Shown: piece after piece, positions 58,249 through 60,158 of the stretch
How positions within the stretch are numbered: position 1 is the stretch's first letter
Layout of the letters: each line of letters opens with the position of its first letter
Assembly: GCA_045656005.1 (NCBI GenBank)
Contig: JAZOQG010000083.1
Span: 1 to 60,158, forward strand
DNA length: 60,158 nt
Source of the DNA: JAZNQN01 sp045656005
GTDB taxonomy: Bacteria; Bacillota; Clostridia; UMGS1883; UMGS1540
Reading direction: 5' to 3'
Position numbers and translations under genes: made by a program
The notes under the pieces: generated by a model
Told to the model about the DNA's origin: nothing
The model's database searches: none
What the model saw: only the letters and a program-made list of their open reading frames with translations

Positions 58249-58302
58249 TACATAAAAAATAATGGATTTTTTGTATAATAACTTTTCTATTATATTTTTT
58301 TG

Positions 58303-59736
58303 TTATAACCTTCCATAAATGGAATTAAATCTAAAAAACTTTTGTTTATCAATTCCCTCAAGCTGCTTCTTTGTAATCCTGAAACTCCAATTGCCCTCTG
58401 CTTTTCCGGGAGTATTTATTCTTGTATCACTGCCATATAAAAGTAAATCCTGCAGGGGCATTATTAATAGTCCGGCACTGCTTTGAAACATCATTCTGAA
58501 AATACTTTCATAACATCCGTCAATGTCTCCGCCCTGATATCCACAGTAATCAAACAGATTTTTCCTTTGCCCATCATCAAGTTCCCACACATATCCGAGT
58601 AATGTGTTATTGTCATGAGTTCCCGTATATGCGACAGATAAATTTTTGTAGTTATGCGGAAGATGAGGAGAATTTCCGTCTCCGAGGAAACCAAACTGTA
58701 AAACTCGCATGCCGGGAAGTCCACTCTTGTCAACCAGTGCTCTTACATCATCATCTATATCTCCTAAATCCTCCGCAATAATAAGCCTGTCTCCGCATAC
58801 ATCTTTTATAGTATTTATAAAATCAATTCCCGGTCCCTTCTTCCACTCGCCTTCTCTCGCCGTTTTCTCTCCCGCTTTAACACTGTAGTAAGACTGAAAT
58901 GCCCTAAAATGGTCAATTCTCACTCCGTCAAAAAGGCGGAGCATCAGTCTCATGCGCTCAATCCACCATGAATATCCGTCCTCTTTCATTTTGTCCCATC
59001 TGTAAAGGGGATTTCCCCAAAGCTGACCGTCAGGACAGAAATAATCAGGCGGAACTGCCGCCACCGCCTCAGCATTTCCATTTTTATCCAGCTGAAAATA
59101 CTCTGAATTTGACCATACATCACTACTGTCAAAGTCAACATATATGGGAATATCTCCGATTATTTCTATCCCATTTTTGTTTGCATAATCCTTAACCGCC
59201 ATCCATTGCTTATATATAGTGTACTGACAAAATTTCCATGTTTTAAATAAATCCTTGTCAATTTCGCTTTTGTCCCACTCGTTCCATACCTTATCACCAT
59301 TTGCCGCTTTAAGTGCCATAAATCGGCAAAAATTTAAAACCTGCGGAAACTCATAAAAAAACTCTTCCGCCTTTTCCCAGTCATTAAACCTTTCCGCCGC
59401 TTTTGAAAGCAGAGGAAGTCTTTCTTTTTTTAGCCTGTCAAATTCACAACTGTAAGGAGTATTTTGCTTTGACTTTTCTAATTCTTCTTTGAGAATAATC
59501 CCTTCCTTATAAAGAAGCTCCAAATCAATAAAGTAAGGATTTAAACTGAATGCACTAAAAGATTTATATGGAGAATTACACATATCAGGCAAACAAAACG
59601 GAAGGGTCTGCCATATGGAAAACCCACATTCCTTTAAAAAATCTATCCATTCATAAGCCGCTTTTCCTGCACTTCCCACCGAGTAATCGCCCCAAAGAGA
59701 AGACACATGAAAAAGTACACCGCTACGTCTTTTCAT
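58303..59736 (-). CDS. malQ: 4-alpha-glucanotransferase (GH77)
   Basis: This 477-residue amylomaltase has RRSGVLFHVSSLWGDYSVG at the N-terminus and GH77 catalytic motifs: nucleophile Asp in GVRIDHFRAF, acid/base Glu in IAEDLGD and the third Asp in YTGTHDNNT. It rearranges alpha-1,4-glucans during maltodextrin or glycogen use. ATG with GGGAGG. A single gene, with its own promoter. Confidence 0.95.
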   Translation of the reverse strand: MKRRSGVLFHVSSLWGDYSVGSAGKAAYEWIDFLKECGFSIWQTLPFCLPDMCNSPYKSFSAFSLNPYFIDLELLYKEGIILKEELEKSKQNTPYSCEFDRLKKERLPLLSKAAERFNDWEKAEEFFYEFPQVLNFCRFMALKAANGDKVWNEWDKSEIDKDLFKTWKFCQYTIYKQWMAVKDYANKNGIEIIGDIPIYVDFDSSDVWSNSEYFQLDKNGNAEAVAAVPPDYFCPDGQLWGNPLYRWDKMKEDGYSWWIERMRLMLRLFDGVRIDHFRAFQSYYSVKAGEKTAREGEWKKGPGIDFINTIKDVCGDRLIIAEDLGDIDDDVRALVDKSGLPGMRVLQFGFLGDGNSPHLPHNYKNLSVAYTGTHDNNTLLGYVWELDDGQRKNLFDYCGYQGGDIDGCYESIFRMMFQSSAGLLIMPLQDLLLYGSDTRINTPGKAEGNWSFRITKKQLEGIDKQKFFRFNSIYGRL

Positions 59737-59772
59737 GCTGATTACCTCCCAAAAACAACTTTAACTAAAATA

Positions 59773-59801
59773 ATCATACCACAAAACAATCAGATAGTCA
59801 A
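59773..59801 (-). promoter_or_regulatory. Promoter of malQ
   Basis: Minus strand: TTGACT (59796-59801), 17-base spacer, TATGAT (59773-59778). Confidence 0.7.
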
Positions 59802-59834
59802 TTTAAACGCATAATAACCACCCAAAAATAATCC

Positions 59835-59863
59835 TTGTAATTTGTCGGAAAATGTGATAAAAT
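59835..59863 (+). promoter_or_regulatory. Promoter of the E2-like gene
   Basis: Plus strand: TTGTAA (59835-59840), 17-base spacer, TAAAAT (59858-59863), 22 bases before the start codon, with GAGGTG between. Confidence 0.5.
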
Positions 59864-59885
59864 TGCATAGAAGTGAGGTGTATAT

Positions 59886-60158
59886 ATGAGATGTAAGACT
59901 GGCAGAAGGATAAAAAGCTCTATTCCAATGGATAGTGTTTCTCCTTTTATTATGCCAAACCGAATAGGCGCATCAAACATATTCAGTGCAACAGTTGACA
60001 TAGAGAAGTGCGAAAGTCTTATAAGAGAGCAGAAAGCGAACATGCCGCATCTCGGCACAATACATGTTTTCATGGCGGCATATGTCAGAATGATTTCCCA
60101 GCTTCCCGGTATCAATCGCTATATTCAGGGGCAGCGTCTTTATGCAAGAGATGGTATA
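59886..60158 (+). CDS. 2-oxo acid dehydrogenase E2 / CAT-like acyltransferase, partial
   Basis: Ninety-one codons run off the right edge. The sequence (GRRIKSSIPMDSVSPFIM, then GASNIFSATVDIE, HVFMAAYVRM, PGINRYIQGQRLYAR) matches the family of E2 catalytic-domain-like proteins without lipoyl domain found in many Clostridia, related to chloramphenicol acetyltransferase. The catalytic His motif (HHxxxDG) would lie beyond the window. ATG 59886 follows GTGAGGTG. Its acceptor is unknown. Confidence 0.8.
   Translation, partial: MRCKTGRRIKSSIPMDSVSPFIMPNRIGASNIFSATVDIEKCESLIREQKANMPHLGTIHVFMAAYVRMISQLPGINRYIQGQRLYARDGI

Noticed and set aside
1..60158. tRNA, rRNA, CRISPR arrays, insertion sequences, riboswitches
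   Set aside because: No cloverleaf, repeat-spacer pattern, transposase or known aptamer core was found by eye. A covariance-model scan would be needed to exclude small RNAs.

Overview
The window looks like the chromosome of an anaerobic, endospore-forming, low-GC Clostridia-type Firmicute. The basis is: AT-rich DNA, Shine-Dalgarno sites of the GGAGG type with frequent GTG/TTG starts, a SleB-like spore cortex hydrolase, a 90-residue HU, three [FeFe]-hydrogenase-family proteins, and soluble electron-bifurcating flavoenzymes with no respiratory membrane complex. No rRNA, tRNA, CRISPR array or insertion sequence was seen. Both edges cut genes, and the left edge carries an abrupt glycosyltransferase / glycoside hydrolase junction.

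Region 1 (1-21.7 kb, all minus strand) is one long exopolysaccharide locus read from about 21.6 kb down to the left edge. It opens with a membrane-bound GGDEF diguanylate cyclase behind a near-consensus promoter. It continues with an acyltransferase, a Wzx-type flippase, GT32 and GtrII-like transferases, a YdjC-type deacetylase, a priming sugar-phosphate transferase, a GT4, a metallophosphoesterase with a DnaA-domain-I-like head, two Wzz-like chain-length proteins (one fused to a degenerate GGDEF domain), a Wzy-type polymerase/ligase, another GT4 and three GT2s. It ends with a degenerate GGDEF-EAL phosphodiesterase and a truncated GtrB-like GT2. No BY-kinase is present, so polymer control seems tied to c-di-GMP instead.

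Region 2 (21.7-34.2 kb) is mixed. It holds an acyltransferase plus sugar-isomerase-like pair, a polysaccharide deacetylase, and a compact phage-like switch (XRE repressor, ImmA/IrrE protease, divergently transcribed small genes with repeated operators). It also holds an AAC(3)-family gene with two membrane proteins, HU, a PfkB kinase, yceD-rpmF, a MATE transporter, SleB and a YtxH-like protein.

Region 3 (34.2-46.8 kb, minus strand) is the most striking part. A single operon encodes an LDH-fold dehydrogenase with a malate-type active-site loop, fumarase, HdrB, HdrC, HdrA, an MvhD/FlxD protein, FlxC-, FlxB- and FlxA-like subunits, fumarate reductase FeS and flavoprotein subunits, and an AspT-family exporter. 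Read together, this is oxaloacetate to malate to fumarate to succinate and export. The fumarate reductase is apparently soluble and wired to an NADH-oxidising, HdrA-based electron-bifurcating complex. A near-perfect Rex (NADH/NAD+ sensor) site lies just upstream of the promoter.

Region 4 (46.8-58.1 kb, minus strand) encodes NfnAB transhydrogenase, the bifurcating hydrogenase HydABC, two thioredoxin-like ferredoxins, a sensory [FeFe]-hydrogenase with a PAS domain, a SpoIIE-type phosphatase and a group-B-like [FeFe]-hydrogenase. Regions 3 and 4 together cover the exchange of electrons among NADH, NADPH, ferredoxin, H2 and fumarate. The window ends with malQ and a truncated 2-oxo-acid dehydrogenase E2-like gene.
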